From Streptomyces tardus (GTDB taxonomy: Bacteria > Actinomycetota > Actinomycetes > Streptomycetales > Streptomycetaceae), in contig NZ_JAELVF020000004.1 of NCBI RefSeq assembly GCF_018101125.2, forward strand, positions 372,001 through 436,000: DNA of 64,000 nt. The letters are read 5' to 3'. Below the pieces are notes generated by a model. It was not told the origin of the DNA, made no database searches, and saw nothing but the letters and a program-made list of their open reading frames with translations. The translations under genes were made by a program, and so were the position numbers. This document shows positions 43,570 to 51,932 of the stretch, piece after piece (position 1 is the stretch's first letter; the number at the start of each line of letters is the position of its first letter).

Positions 43570-44618
43570 CGAGGCTCATCCCCTCGCCGGTCGTCGTCGA
43601 CATCCGTCCGGGCGCGCTGAACGACCTGGCGAGTGTCCTCGCCGACCAGCGAATCTCCGCCTCCGGCAAGCTGGCTGTCGCGATCAGCGGCGGCTCCGGG
43701 GCCCGGCTGCGCGAGCGGCTGGCCCCGGCGCTGCCCGGCGCCAGCTGGTACGAGGTCAGCGGCGGAACCCTGGACGACGCGATCCAGCTCGCCGAAGCGA
43801 TGAAGTCCGGCCGCTACGACGCGGTCGTCGGACTCGGCGGCGGCAAGATCATCGACTGTGCGAAGTTCGCCGCCGCCCGGATCGGCCTGCCGCTCGTCGC
43901 GGTGGCGACCAACCTCTCGCACGACGGCCTGTGTTCACCGGTCGCCACCCTCGACAACGACGCCGGGCGCGGCTCGTACGGGGTGCCGAACCCGATCGCC
44001 GTCGTCATCGACCTGGACGTCATCCGCGAGGCCCCCGCACGCTTCGTGCGCTCGGGCATCGGCGACGCGCTCTCCAACATCTCCGCCGTGGCGGACTGGG
44101 AGCTGTCCGCCCGCGAGACCGGCGAGCAGATCGACGGACTGGCCGCGGCCATGGCGCGCCAGGCGGGCGAGGCGGTGCTGCGCCACCCCGGCGGGGTGGG
44201 CGACGACGCCTTCCTCCAGGTGCTCGCCGAGGGCCTGGTGCTGACCGGCATCTCGATGTCGGTTGCCGGTGACAGCCGTCCGGCCTCCGGCGCCTGTCAC
44301 GAGATCAACCACGCCTTCGACCTCACGTTCCCCAAGCGGGCCGCGAGCCACGGCGAACAGTGCGGTCTGGGCGCGGCGTTTGCGATGCACCTGCGCGGTG
44401 ACCGGGAGGCATGCGCGCAGATGGCCGACGTGCTGCGAAGGCACCGGCTGCCCGTGCTGCCGGCCGACATCGGCTTCTCCGTCGAGGAGTTCGTCCAGGT
44501 CGTCGAGTTCGCACCCAAGACCCGTCCGGGCCGCTACACGATCCTGGAGCACCTGGACCTGACCACCGAACAGATCAGGGACGCGTACGCCGACTATGCA
44601 AAAGCCATCGGTAGCTGA
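43557..44618 (+). CDS. Iron-containing alcohol dehydrogenase family, glycerol-1-phosphate-dehydrogenase-like
   Basis: Protein of 353 residues. The NAD-binding GLGGGKIIDCAKFAA (about 97-111) and the following ATNLSHDGLCSPVATLDN (about 123-140) are the pattern of the AraM/EgsA glycerol-1-phosphate dehydrogenases. Metal-ligand positions include the Asp of SHDG and histidines in SGACHEINHAFD (near 247) and RAASHGEQ (near 264). The reaction expected is dihydroxyacetone phosphate to sn-glycerol-1-phosphate. The GTG at 43557 lies 13 bases before the end of the upstream gene. The family assignment is good; the exact substrate is inferred. Confidence 0.87.
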   Translation: MPVLTRLIPSPVVVDIRPGALNDLASVLADQRISASGKLAVAISGGSGARLRERLAPALPGASWYEVSGGTLDDAIQLAEAMKSGRYDAVVGLGGGKIIDCAKFAAARIGLPLVAVATNLSHDGLCSPVATLDNDAGRGSYGVPNPIAVVIDLDVIREAPARFVRSGIGDALSNISAVADWELSARETGEQIDGLAAAMARQAGEAVLRHPGGVGDDAFLQVLAEGLVLTGISMSVAGDSRPASGACHEINHAFDLTFPKRAASHGEQCGLGAAFAMHLRGDREACAQMADVLRRHRLPVLPADIGFSVEEFVQVVEFAPKTRPGRYTILEHLDLTTEQIRDAYADYAKAIGS

Positions 44619-45381
44619 ACTCCGACCGGTCGTCCACCCCGAAGGGGTCAAGGACCGCCGCAGCGGTGAGCACTGGGCAGGCCGCCTGTACATGCGCGAG
44701 ATTTCGCTGCGCTGTGACAGGTACCTGGTGAACACCCGGATCACTCCGAACCAGCTCACGTACCTGATGGTCGTCGCCGGTGTGCTGGCGGGCGCGGCGC
44801 TGCTGGTGCCGGGCCTGACCGGCGCGCTGGTCGCCGCCCTGCTCATCCAGCTCTACCTGCTGTTGGACTGCGTGGACGGCGAGTTGGCCCGCTGGCGCAA
44901 GCAGACCTCGGTGACCGGCGTCTACCTGGACCGGGTCGGCCACTATCTGGCCGAGGCCGCGCTGCTCGTCGGCTTCGGACTGCGGGGCGCCGACCTCCTC
45001 GCCCGCGAGGGCGCCTCGGCCAACTGGATGTGGGCCTTCCTCGGCGCCGTCGCGGCGCTCGGCGCGATCCTCATCAAGGCCGAGACGGACCTCGTGGACG
45101 TCGCACGGGCACGCAGCGGACTGGAGACGGCCAAGGACGAGGCGGCCACGCCCCGTTCCTCCGGGCTGGCGCTCGCCCGACGGGCGGCGGCGGCGCTGAA
45201 GTTCCACCGGCTGGTCGGCGGAGTCGAGGCGTCACTGCTGATCCTGGCGCTGGCGATCGTCGACACGGTCGCGGGCGGGATCTTCTGGACCCGCTTCGGC
45301 ATCGCGCTGCTGGCCGGTATCGCGGTCCTCCAGACCGTGCTCCACCTGGTGTCCATCCTCGCCTCCCGGAGGCTGAAGTGA
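44596..45381 (+). CDS. Second CDP-alcohol phosphotransferase
   Basis: Membrane enzyme of 261 residues with about six helices. The catalytic motif reads DCVDGELARWRKQTSVTG then VYLDRVGHY (about 94-122): the first three aspartates and the AR..G elements are present, but the final aspartate of the canonical DG-AR-G-D-D motif is a histidine. This position is the presumed catalytic base in the family. The N-terminal 35 residues are soluble (EGVKDRRSGEHWAGRLYMR). The ATG lies 23 bases inside the dehydrogenase gene, and its stop overlaps the glycosyltransferase start (GTGA). Confidence 0.9.
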   Translation: MQKPSVAELRPVVHPEGVKDRRSGEHWAGRLYMREISLRCDRYLVNTRITPNQLTYLMVVAGVLAGAALLVPGLTGALVAALLIQLYLLLDCVDGELARWRKQTSVTGVYLDRVGHYLAEAALLVGFGLRGADLLAREGASANWMWAFLGAVAALGAILIKAETDLVDVARARSGLETAKDEAATPRSSGLALARRAAAALKFHRLVGGVEASLLILALAIVDTVAGGIFWTRFGIALLAGIAVLQTVLHLVSILASRRLK

Positions 45382-46307
45382 GCACCGGGGCCGACGGGGA
45401 GACCGCATCGCGGGCGGCGGAGTCCTTCCGCCTCGCCGCGGTCGTCATCACCATGGGCAACCGGCCGGCGGAGCTCGCAGAGCTGCTGGAGTCGGTCGCC
45501 AAGCAGGAGGGGCCGCCGGTCGAGGTGGTGGTGGTCGGCAACGGCGCGCCGCTGCCCGACCTCCCCGAGGTGCCCGGCGGGCTGCGCACCGTCGAACTGC
45601 CGGAGAACCTCGGCATCCCCGGTGGCCGCAACGCCGGTGTCGAGGCGTTCGGAGCCGACGGCCGGGAGGTCGACGCCGTCCTCTTCCTGGACGACGACGG
45701 CCTGCTGCCCGGCACCGACACCGCCCGGCTTTGCCGCGAGGCGTTCACCGCCGATCAGGAGCTGGGCATCATCAGCTTCCGGATCGCCGACCCGGAGACC
45801 GGCGAGACCCAGCGCAGACACGTTCCCCGGCTGCGCGCCGCCGACCCGATGCGCTCCTCGCGCGTGACGACCTTCCTCGGCGGCGCCAGCGCCGTGCGCA
45901 CCAAGGTCCTGGCGCAGGTCGGCGGGTTGCCGGGCGACTTCTTCTACGCCCACGAGGAGACCGACCTGGCCTGGCGGGCGCTGGACGGCGGGTGGGGCAT
46001 CGAGTACCGGGCCGACATGGTGCTGCACCACCCCACCACCTCGCCCTCCCGGCACGCGGTCTACCACCGGATGGTGGCCCGCAACCGCGTCTGGCTCGCC
46101 CGGCGCAACCTCCCGCTGCCGCTGATCCCGGTCTACCTCGGGGTGTGGGTGCTGCTCACGCTGGCCCGTCGTCCCTCCGGACAGGCGCTGAAGGCGTGGC
46201 TGGGCGGTTTCAAGGAGGGCTGGACCACTTCCAGCGGCCCCAGGCGGGCCATGAGGTGGCGTACCGTGTGGCGGATGGCCCGTCTGGGCCGACCGCCGGT
46301 CATCTGA
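45378..46307 (+). CDS. Family 2 glycosyltransferase
   Basis: GT-A fold glycosyltransferase of 309 residues. LAAVVITMGNRPAELAELL (about 18-36) starts the fold, and the metal-binding DXD is in VLFLDDDGLLPGTD (near 98). FLGGASAVRTKVLAQVGGL and FFYAHEETDLAWRAL (near 172-200) form the acceptor/base region with the ED acidic pair. A hydrophobic C-terminal segment (LIPVYLGVWVLLTLA) may hold it at the membrane. Probably adds a sugar to the polymer or lipid made by this cluster. The GTG at 45378 overlaps the preceding stop by four bases. Confidence 0.92.
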   Translation: MSTGADGETASRAAESFRLAAVVITMGNRPAELAELLESVAKQEGPPVEVVVVGNGAPLPDLPEVPGGLRTVELPENLGIPGGRNAGVEAFGADGREVDAVLFLDDDGLLPGTDTARLCREAFTADQELGIISFRIADPETGETQRRHVPRLRAADPMRSSRVTTFLGGASAVRTKVLAQVGGLPGDFFYAHEETDLAWRALDGGWGIEYRADMVLHHPTTSPSRHAVYHRMVARNRVWLARRNLPLPLIPVYLGVWVLLTLARRPSGQALKAWLGGFKEGWTTSSGPRRAMRWRTVWRMARLGRPPVI

Positions 46308-46400
46308 CAGGCTCGGATCTGAGAACATCGGGTCCCACCCCATCTCACGGTGGATCTCAGCTTTTGTGAGCCCTTGCAGAGTGAGGACGAAAGTTTCAAC

Positions 46401-47336
46401 GTGAGCGAGTCAACGCACGACGGTGCGATCGCTGTCAGTCCCCGCCCCGGAAGCGACGAAGGCCTGTCCCCGGCCGAACTCGCGGCCAAGTACGGGCTGT
46501 CGCAGTCAGGAGCAAGGCCGTCACTGGGCGGCTACGTCAAGCAGCTGTGGGGGCGGCGCCACTTCATCCTGACGTTCTCCCGGGCGAAGCTGCACGCCCA
46601 GTACAGCCAGGCCAAGCTCGGCCAGCTGTGGCAGGTGATGACCCCGCTGCTGAACGCGGGCGTCTACTTCCTGATCTTCGGCCTGATCCTGAAGGCCGGC
46701 CGGGGCATGGACATCAGGGACTACATCCCGTTCCTGATCATCGGGGTGTTCGTCTTCACCTTCACCCAGAGCTCCGCGCTCGCCGGTGTGCGCGCGATCT
46801 CCGGCAACCTGGGGCTGGTGCGGGCGCTGCACTTCCCCCGCGCCTCGCTGCCGATCTCCTTCTCGCTCCAGCAGCTCCAGCAGCTGCTGTACTCGATGGT
46901 GATCGTCTTCGTCTTCGTGCTGTCCTTCGGCAACTGGCCGCGCTGGTCCTGGCTGCTGATCATCCCGGTGCTGGTGCTCCAGTTCGTCTTCAACACCGGA
47001 CTGGCGCTGATCCTCGCCCGGATGGGCAGCAAGACCCCCGACCTCGCGCAGCTGATGCCCTTCGTCCTGCGCACCTGGATGTACGCCTCGGGCGTGCTCT
47101 TCAGCATCCCGCTGATGCTTCAGGACCGGGACGTTCCCACCTGGATCGTTGACGTGCTCCAGTGGAACCCGGCGGCGATCTACATGGACCTCATCCGCTG
47201 CGCCCTCATCGACGGGTACAGCACGGAGAACCTCCCGCCGCTGGTCTGGCCGGCCGCGATCGGCTGGGCCCTGCTGATGGCGGCCGTCGGATTTGTGTAC
47301 TTCTGGAAGGCGGAGGAGCGTTATGGCCGTGGCTGA
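46401..47336 (+). CDS. ABC-2 type exporter permease (TagG-like)
   Basis: Permease of 311 residues of polysaccharide/teichoic-acid type. A soluble N-terminus of about 60 residues precedes LWGRRHFILTFSRAKLHAQYSQAKLGQLW, the typical amphipathic entry, then six membrane helices ending VGFVYFWKAEERY. Paired with the ATPase gene just downstream, it should carry a finished lipid-linked chain across the membrane. I start at GTG 46401 (SESTHDG), 16 bases after GAGGACG; a GTG at 46350 is also open but lacks a ribosome site. The stop overlaps the ATPase start region by 14 bases. Confidence 0.92.
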   Translation: MSESTHDGAIAVSPRPGSDEGLSPAELAAKYGLSQSGARPSLGGYVKQLWGRRHFILTFSRAKLHAQYSQAKLGQLWQVMTPLLNAGVYFLIFGLILKAGRGMDIRDYIPFLIIGVFVFTFTQSSALAGVRAISGNLGLVRALHFPRASLPISFSLQQLQQLLYSMVIVFVFVLSFGNWPRWSWLLIIPVLVLQFVFNTGLALILARMGSKTPDLAQLMPFVLRTWMYASGVLFSIPLMLQDRDVPTWIVDVLQWNPAAIYMDLIRCALIDGYSTENLPPLVWPAAIGWALLMAAVGFVYFWKAEERYGRG

Positions 47337-48156
47337 GCGAACCGAAGCGGACTCCAACCCCGCTGACTCACCGAACGCCCCGAGTGCCGCGACCGGCGGC
47401 ATCCCGACGGTGATCGCCGACGAGGTGCACATCGTCTACCGGGTCTACGGCGGCACCAAGGGCAAGGGCAGCGCGACCGCGGCGCTCAACCGGATAGTGC
47501 GGCGCGGCAAGGCCGGCCGCGCGGTGCGCGAGGTGCACGCGGTGCGCGGCGTCAGCTTCACCGCCTACCGCGGCGAGGCCATCGGCCTGATCGGCTCCAA
47601 CGGCTCGGGCAAGTCCACGCTGCTGCGGGCCATCGCCGGACTGCTGCCGCCCGAGCGCGGCACCGTCTACACCGACGGCCAGCCCTCGCTGCTGGGCGTC
47701 AACGCCGCGCTGATGAACGACCTCACCGGCGAGCGCAACGTCGTCCTCGGCGGACTGGCCATGGGAATGAGCCGGGATCAGGTCCAGGAGCGCTACCAGC
47801 ACATCGTCGACTTCTCCGGGATCAACGAGAAGGGCGACTTCATCACGCTGCCCATGCGCACGTACTCCTCGGGCATGGCCGCGCGGCTGCGGTTCTCCAT
47901 CGCGGCGGCCAAGGACCACGACGTCCTGATGATCGACGAGGCGCTGGCGACCGGCGACAAGAAGTTCCAGAAGCGCTCCGAGGCCCGTATCCGGGAGCTG
48001 CGCAAGGAGGCCGGCACGGTCTTCCTGGTGAGCCACAACAACAAGTCGATCAGGGACACCTGCGAGCGGGTGCTGTGGCTCGAGCACGGCGAGCTGCGGA
48101 TGGACGGGCCCACGGCCGACGTCCTCAAGGAGTACGAGAAGTTCACCGGCAAGTGA
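47323..48156 (+). CDS. ABC exporter ATPase (TagH-like)
   Basis: ATP-binding subunit of 277 residues. Walker A GSNGSGKST lies near residue 92. The signature reads YSSGMAARLRFS near 183, and Walker B DVLMIDEALATGD near 204 has the ALATGD form typical of polysaccharide exporters. The switch histidine is in VSHNNKS. A 75-residue N-terminal extension carries ADEVHIVYRVYGG. No C-terminal carbohydrate-recognition domain is present. The ATG at 47323 follows GGAGG and overlaps the permease gene. It is the last gene of the coupled cluster. Confidence 0.93.
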   Translation: MAVAERTEADSNPADSPNAPSAATGGIPTVIADEVHIVYRVYGGTKGKGSATAALNRIVRRGKAGRAVREVHAVRGVSFTAYRGEAIGLIGSNGSGKSTLLRAIAGLLPPERGTVYTDGQPSLLGVNAALMNDLTGERNVVLGGLAMGMSRDQVQERYQHIVDFSGINEKGDFITLPMRTYSSGMAARLRFSIAAAKDHDVLMIDEALATGDKKFQKRSEARIRELRKEAGTVFLVSHNNKSIRDTCERVLWLEHGELRMDGPTADVLKEYEKFTGK

Positions 48157-48437
48157 GCCCGGTGTGCCCGGACGAGCTCCCGCGCTGCCCGTTTCGGTAC
48201 CGCGGGTGTTTGCCCGTGCACTCGTTGTAGATCACTCGGCATCGGGGCGAGTGCGCCTGTGCGCCGGGTGAGTGTGCCCCGGGCGCGTGCGACTTCAGGA
48301 GTCGGCGGGTGACCATGGGGGCACGGTAGGCGAAGGCCCGACCACCGCGCGGGCCGCCGGAACGAGTTCCGGCGGTTGGTGACGGCACCCGCCAAGTGCC
48401 TTTGCGCTACCGCCACTTGAGACGCAGAGGAGACCTA

Positions 48438-49595
48438 GTGAACCCGGTTCGACCGGCTAACGTCGGCGTCGACGCAGCAGAAGTGCTTCCGTTGCTGGAA
48501 CGCGGACGCAGCCTCGCTGAACCCATGCTGCGCGAGGCCGTGGCCCGCCTGGCGCCCCCCATGGACACCGTCGCCGCCTACCACTTCGGCTGGATAGACG
48601 CCGCTGGGGAGCCGGCCGACGGTGACGGGGGCAAGGCCGTGCGCCCGGCGCTCGCGATGCTGTCCGCAGCCGCGGCGGGCGCCCCGCCGGAGACGGGCAT
48701 CCCGGGAGCGGTGGCGGTCGAGCTCGTCCACAACTTCTCGCTGCTGCACGACGATCTGATGGACGGCGACGAGCAGCGCCGCCACCGTGACACCGTGTGG
48801 AAGGTGCACGGGCCGGCCCAGGCGATCCTGGTGGGCGACGCCCTCTTCGCGTTGGCGAACGAGGTGTTGCTGGAGCTCGGGACCGTTGAAGCCGCCAGAG
48901 CAGCCGCCAGGCTGACCGCGGCGACTCGCAAGCTGATCGACGGGCAGGCCCAGGACATCACCTTCGAGACCCGCGACCGGGTGACCGTCGCGGAGTGCCT
49001 GGAGATGGAGGGCAACAAGACCGGCGCTCTCCTGGCCTGCGCCGTCTCCATCGGTGCCGTGCTCGGTGGCGCGGACGACCGTACGGCCGGTGCGCTGGAG
49101 GCGTTCGGCCACCATCTCGGTCTCGCCTACCAGGCCGTGGACGATCTGCTCGGGATCTGGGGCGACCCGGAGTCGACCGGCAAGCAGACCTGGTCGGACC
49201 TGCGGCAGCGCAAGAAGTCGCTGCCGGTCGCAGCGGCCCTGGAGGCGGGCGGCGAGGCTGCAAAGCAGCTCGGCGAGCTGCTCGCCACCGACGCCCATCT
49301 GCGGGTCGGCAGCGAGGTCTCCGGCCCCGGGGAGCAGTACGGGCGGCTGGCCGCCGAACATGCCGCGGCCCGCGAGACGGACCCCGCCTCCGATCTGATG
49401 GCCGACTTCGACGAGGCGGAGTTCGCCCTCCGGGCCTCGCTGATCGAGCAGGCCGGCGGGCGGGAGTGGACCGCGCAGGAGGCGCGTCGCCAGCACCAGC
49501 TCGCGCTGGACGCGCTGGAGAGCGTCGAGCTGCCGCAGGAAGTGCGCGACCAGCTCGCCGCACTTGCGAAGTTCGTCATCGAGCGGCGGCGTTGA
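48438..49595 (+). CDS. Polyprenyl diphosphate synthase family protein
   Basis: Isoprenyl synthase of 385 residues. The first aspartate-rich motif is HDDLMDGD (about 110-117) and the second is VDDLLGIWGD (near 235), with GKAVRPAL and GQAQDITFE between. It condenses isopentenyl diphosphate to an allylic chain; chain length is not predictable here. In S. coelicolor the comparable gene (SCO6763, from memory) lies in the hopanoid cluster next to squalene-hopene cyclase, but no hopanoid gene is seen here. The GTG at 48438 has GAGGAGA seven bases upstream. Preceded by 281 gene-free bases. Confidence 0.93.
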   Translation: MNPVRPANVGVDAAEVLPLLERGRSLAEPMLREAVARLAPPMDTVAAYHFGWIDAAGEPADGDGGKAVRPALAMLSAAAAGAPPETGIPGAVAVELVHNFSLLHDDLMDGDEQRRHRDTVWKVHGPAQAILVGDALFALANEVLLELGTVEAARAAARLTAATRKLIDGQAQDITFETRDRVTVAECLEMEGNKTGALLACAVSIGAVLGGADDRTAGALEAFGHHLGLAYQAVDDLLGIWGDPESTGKQTWSDLRQRKKSLPVAAALEAGGEAAKQLGELLATDAHLRVGSEVSGPGEQYGRLAAEHAAARETDPASDLMADFDEAEFALRASLIEQAGGREWTAQEARRQHQLALDALESVELPQEVRDQLAALAKFVIERRR

Positions 49596-49598
49596 GCC

Positions 49599-49645
49599 CG
49601 GCGGTCGTGCGCGGGCGCCGACTCGGTGCCCGCGCACGACCGCCG
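49599..49645. terminator. Strong hairpin after the polyprenyl synthase gene
   Basis: Perfect 18-base stem 49599-49616 / 49628-49645 with an 11-base loop that can pair further. It begins three bases after the stop codon and also lies beyond the convergent phosphatase gene. Confidence 0.85.
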
Positions 49646-49756
49646 CGTGTTCCCGGACCGGCCGGCTGCGGAGGACCGCGGCCGGGCGGCTTCGCGTGGT
49701 GAGAGCCGGTGCGGTCGGGCGAGCGCCGGCCGGGCCGGCGACGGCCCTACCGTGGC

Positions 49757-50548
49757 TCAGATCAACATCTGCTCGCGCAGCCGGTCCCGGGTGGCTTCGG
49801 ACAGCCCCAGCCCGTCGTGCAGATAGCTGTCCACTCCGCCCCAGGTCTCCTCGATCGCCGTGTACGCCGCGCTCAGATAGCTCACCCGTGCGTCGAACAG
49901 CGGTGAGAGCAGCTCCGCGATCTCCGGGTCGATCCCCGGCTGCGTCGGGTCGCCCCGGTGGACCTTGTAGCGTCTGCGCGGGTCTCCGGAGAGCAGGTAG
50001 TCGGTCTCGATCGCGTCCCGCTCGACCCCGACGGCGAGCAGGGTGACGGCGACGCTCAGGCCCGCCCGGTCCTTGCCGGCCGCGCAGTGCATCAGCGCGG
50101 GCACACCGCCCTCGGCCATGCTGTGCAGCACCCGGCTGTGGTCGGCGGTGCGCTCGGTGACGATCGTCCGGTACGTCGCCATCATGTTGGCGGCGGCCTG
50201 CCCGTCGCCGAGCGCGGCACGCAGCTCGGGCAGCGCGCCGTCGCGCACCAGCTGCCAGAAGTCGGCGCCGTGCGCGGGGTCGGTGAGCGGTATGTTCACG
50301 TTCCGCACGCCCGGCAGCTCGACGTCCGGGCCCTCCAGGGCCTGGTCGGCTGCGTTGCGGAAGTCGAAGACCGTGTGCAGCCCGAGGCCGGTGAGGAACG
50401 CCGTGTCCTCGGCGGTGGCGTGTGCCAGATGGCCGCTGCGGAACAGCACGCCCTCGCGGACCCGCCGACCGTCGGTCGTCGGGAGCCCGCCGACGTCACG
50501 GAAGTTGCGCACGCCGGTCAGACTGGGCTCGACGGCTTCGGACGTCAC
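49757..50548 (-). CDS. Tyrosine-type protein phosphatase (Y_phosphatase3 family)
   Basis: Protein of 263 residues. The active-site loop HCAAGKDRAG (about 150-159) has the Cys-X5-Arg nucleophile pattern of the lipid/tyrosine phosphatase family. The N-terminus GVRNFRDVGGLPTTDGRRVREGVLFRSG (about 12-40) is the family signature. No signal peptide. It may act on phosphotyrosine or phosphoinositide-like substrates. The GTG at 50548 is preceded by GAGGAG; the longer frame to 50719 overlaps the divergent alkB gene. Confidence 0.92.
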   Translation of the reverse strand: MTSEAVEPSLTGVRNFRDVGGLPTTDGRRVREGVLFRSGHLAHATAEDTAFLTGLGLHTVFDFRNAADQALEGPDVELPGVRNVNIPLTDPAHGADFWQLVRDGALPELRAALGDGQAAANMMATYRTIVTERTADHSRVLHSMAEGGVPALMHCAAGKDRAGLSVAVTLLAVGVERDAIETDYLLSGDPRRRYKVHRGDPTQPGIDPEIAELLSPLFDARVSYLSAAYTAIEETWGGVDSYLHDGLGLSEATRDRLREQMLI

Positions 50549-50676
50549 ATGAACTCCTCGTGTTCGACGGTGCGGCGTCCCCGACGATACGACAACGATG
50601 CCTCCGGCAACCATGGGCCGGGGGTGCTCGCGGGCAGCCCCGGGGCGCTGTCGCACCCGGCTCCTACCCTGGAGCG

Positions 50677-51345
50677 ATGACCGAGGAACTCTTTCCGGCC
50701 GAGCCGCGGGAGGTGGCACCGGGAGCGGTGCATCTGCCGGGCCGGCTCGGTCGCGAGGAGCAGCGCGAGCTGCTGGCCGCCTGCCGCCGGTGGGCGCTGC
50801 CGCCGGCGGGGCTGCGCACGGTGACGATGCCCCGGGGCGGCCGGATGTCGGTGCGCCAGGTCTGCCTCGGCCGGCACTGGTACCCCTACGGCTACGCCCG
50901 CACCGTGGTCGACGGCGACGGTGCGCCGGTGAAGGAGTTCCCGGCCTGGCTGGGGGAGTGGGCGCGCGGTGCGGTGGCCGCGGCGTATGACGCGCATCCG
51001 CTGCCGGGCGGGCAGCCGGAGCGTCTCGCGTACGACATCGCTCTGGTGAACTTCTACGACGACCGAGCCCGGATGGGGATGCACCGCGACAGCGACGAGC
51101 AGTCGTCCGCCCCGGTCGTCTCCTTCAGCCTCGGCGACACCTGCGTCTTCCGCTTCGGCGACGCCGAGGACCGGGGATCGCCGTATGCGGACACCGAGTT
51201 GGCCGGCGGCGACGCCTTCGTCTTCGGCGGGCCGGCGCGGCTCGCGTACCACGGCGTCCCGCGCACCCGGCCCGGTACGGCCCCCGCCTGGCTGGGGCTG
51301 CGCGGTCGACTCAGCGTCACCGTCCGGCAGTTCGAGCCCTCCTGA
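50677..51345 (+). CDS. alkB: AlkB-like 2-oxoglutarate/Fe(II) dioxygenase
   Basis: Protein of 222 residues. The iron ligands are the His and Asp of MGMHRDSDE (about 128-136) and a His in AYHGVPR (near 190); the 2-oxoglutarate arginine lies in LRGRLSVTVRQF. The substrate-lid region YPYGYARTV precedes the core. It removes methyl groups from alkylated DNA bases oxidatively. ATG 50677 has GGAG just upstream. Divergent from the phosphatase gene. Confidence 0.92.
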   Translation: MTEELFPAEPREVAPGAVHLPGRLGREEQRELLAACRRWALPPAGLRTVTMPRGGRMSVRQVCLGRHWYPYGYARTVVDGDGAPVKEFPAWLGEWARGAVAAAYDAHPLPGGQPERLAYDIALVNFYDDRARMGMHRDSDEQSSAPVVSFSLGDTCVFRFGDAEDRGSPYADTELAGGDAFVFGGPARLAYHGVPRTRPGTAPAWLGLRGRLSVTVRQFEPS

Positions 51346-51932
51346 CCCACACGGCCCGACCGGCCCCGCCGCGGACGGTCCCGGCTCCCGGGCTCGACTG
51401 CCCCCACGGGCCACGGGCCACGGGCCACGGGCCACGGGCCACGGGCCACCGGACCCGCCGGGGCCGGTTCGACCGGCCACCGGCTCCACCGGCTTCCGGA
51501 CGGGGCGGACTGGGCTGCGCAGTGTCCCGGGCTGCCGTACGCCGGAGGTGCCCGTCCGGTGATGCCTGCCCGGGGCCGCCGCCGGCGCCCGGGCGCCGGG
51601 ACGCACCCGTCGCGGCGGCCGTCCCGCCCCGCGTCCCGCGTCCCGTGCGCCGGGTGCGGGCGGCGCACGGCCCGACTCCCGTACCGGCGTACGGAGTTGG
51701 GGGAGCGAACGCGGGCGCGCGCCGGGGGAGTGCGGTACCCGGCGGTGCTCCCGCCGAGAGGCCGGACGCGTGAGATTCACCCGTAGGGAGCTGGCGCGGG
51801 GTGGCGAATGAACGGAGTGCACCCTGCCGCCCCGAAGTGCGCCGCTAGCGTGAAACCAACCCCGGCGTCGACGTGCGCTGAACCGTTTCCCCGCGTGCCC
51901 AGGCGGGGTTGATCCGACCTCCGAGGACTGCG
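51346..51932. promoter_or_regulatory. Region upstream of conservon 2
   Basis: A 587-base gene-free stretch. Near its left end is a tandem array of a 7-base unit (51404-51445). The rest is GC-rich with nothing recognisable. The promoter of conservon 2 should lie near the right end, where the sequence becomes less GC-rich (about 51830-51870). GAGGA precedes the ATG at 51933. Confidence 0.5.
51404..51452. repeat. Tandem heptamer repeat
   Basis: Six exact copies of CCACGGG (51404-51445) followed by one degenerate copy CCACCGG. Intergenic, likely variable in copy number through slippage. Confidence 0.9.

Noticed and set aside
48157..48437. Remnant hopanoid genes between the ABC ATPase and the polyprenyl synthase
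   Set aside because: I looked for fragments of squalene-forming or cyclase genes and saw no recognisable motif in 281 bases.
51404..51452. Heptamer array as a CRISPR
   Set aside because: Units are 7 bases with no spacers; it is a simple tandem repeat.
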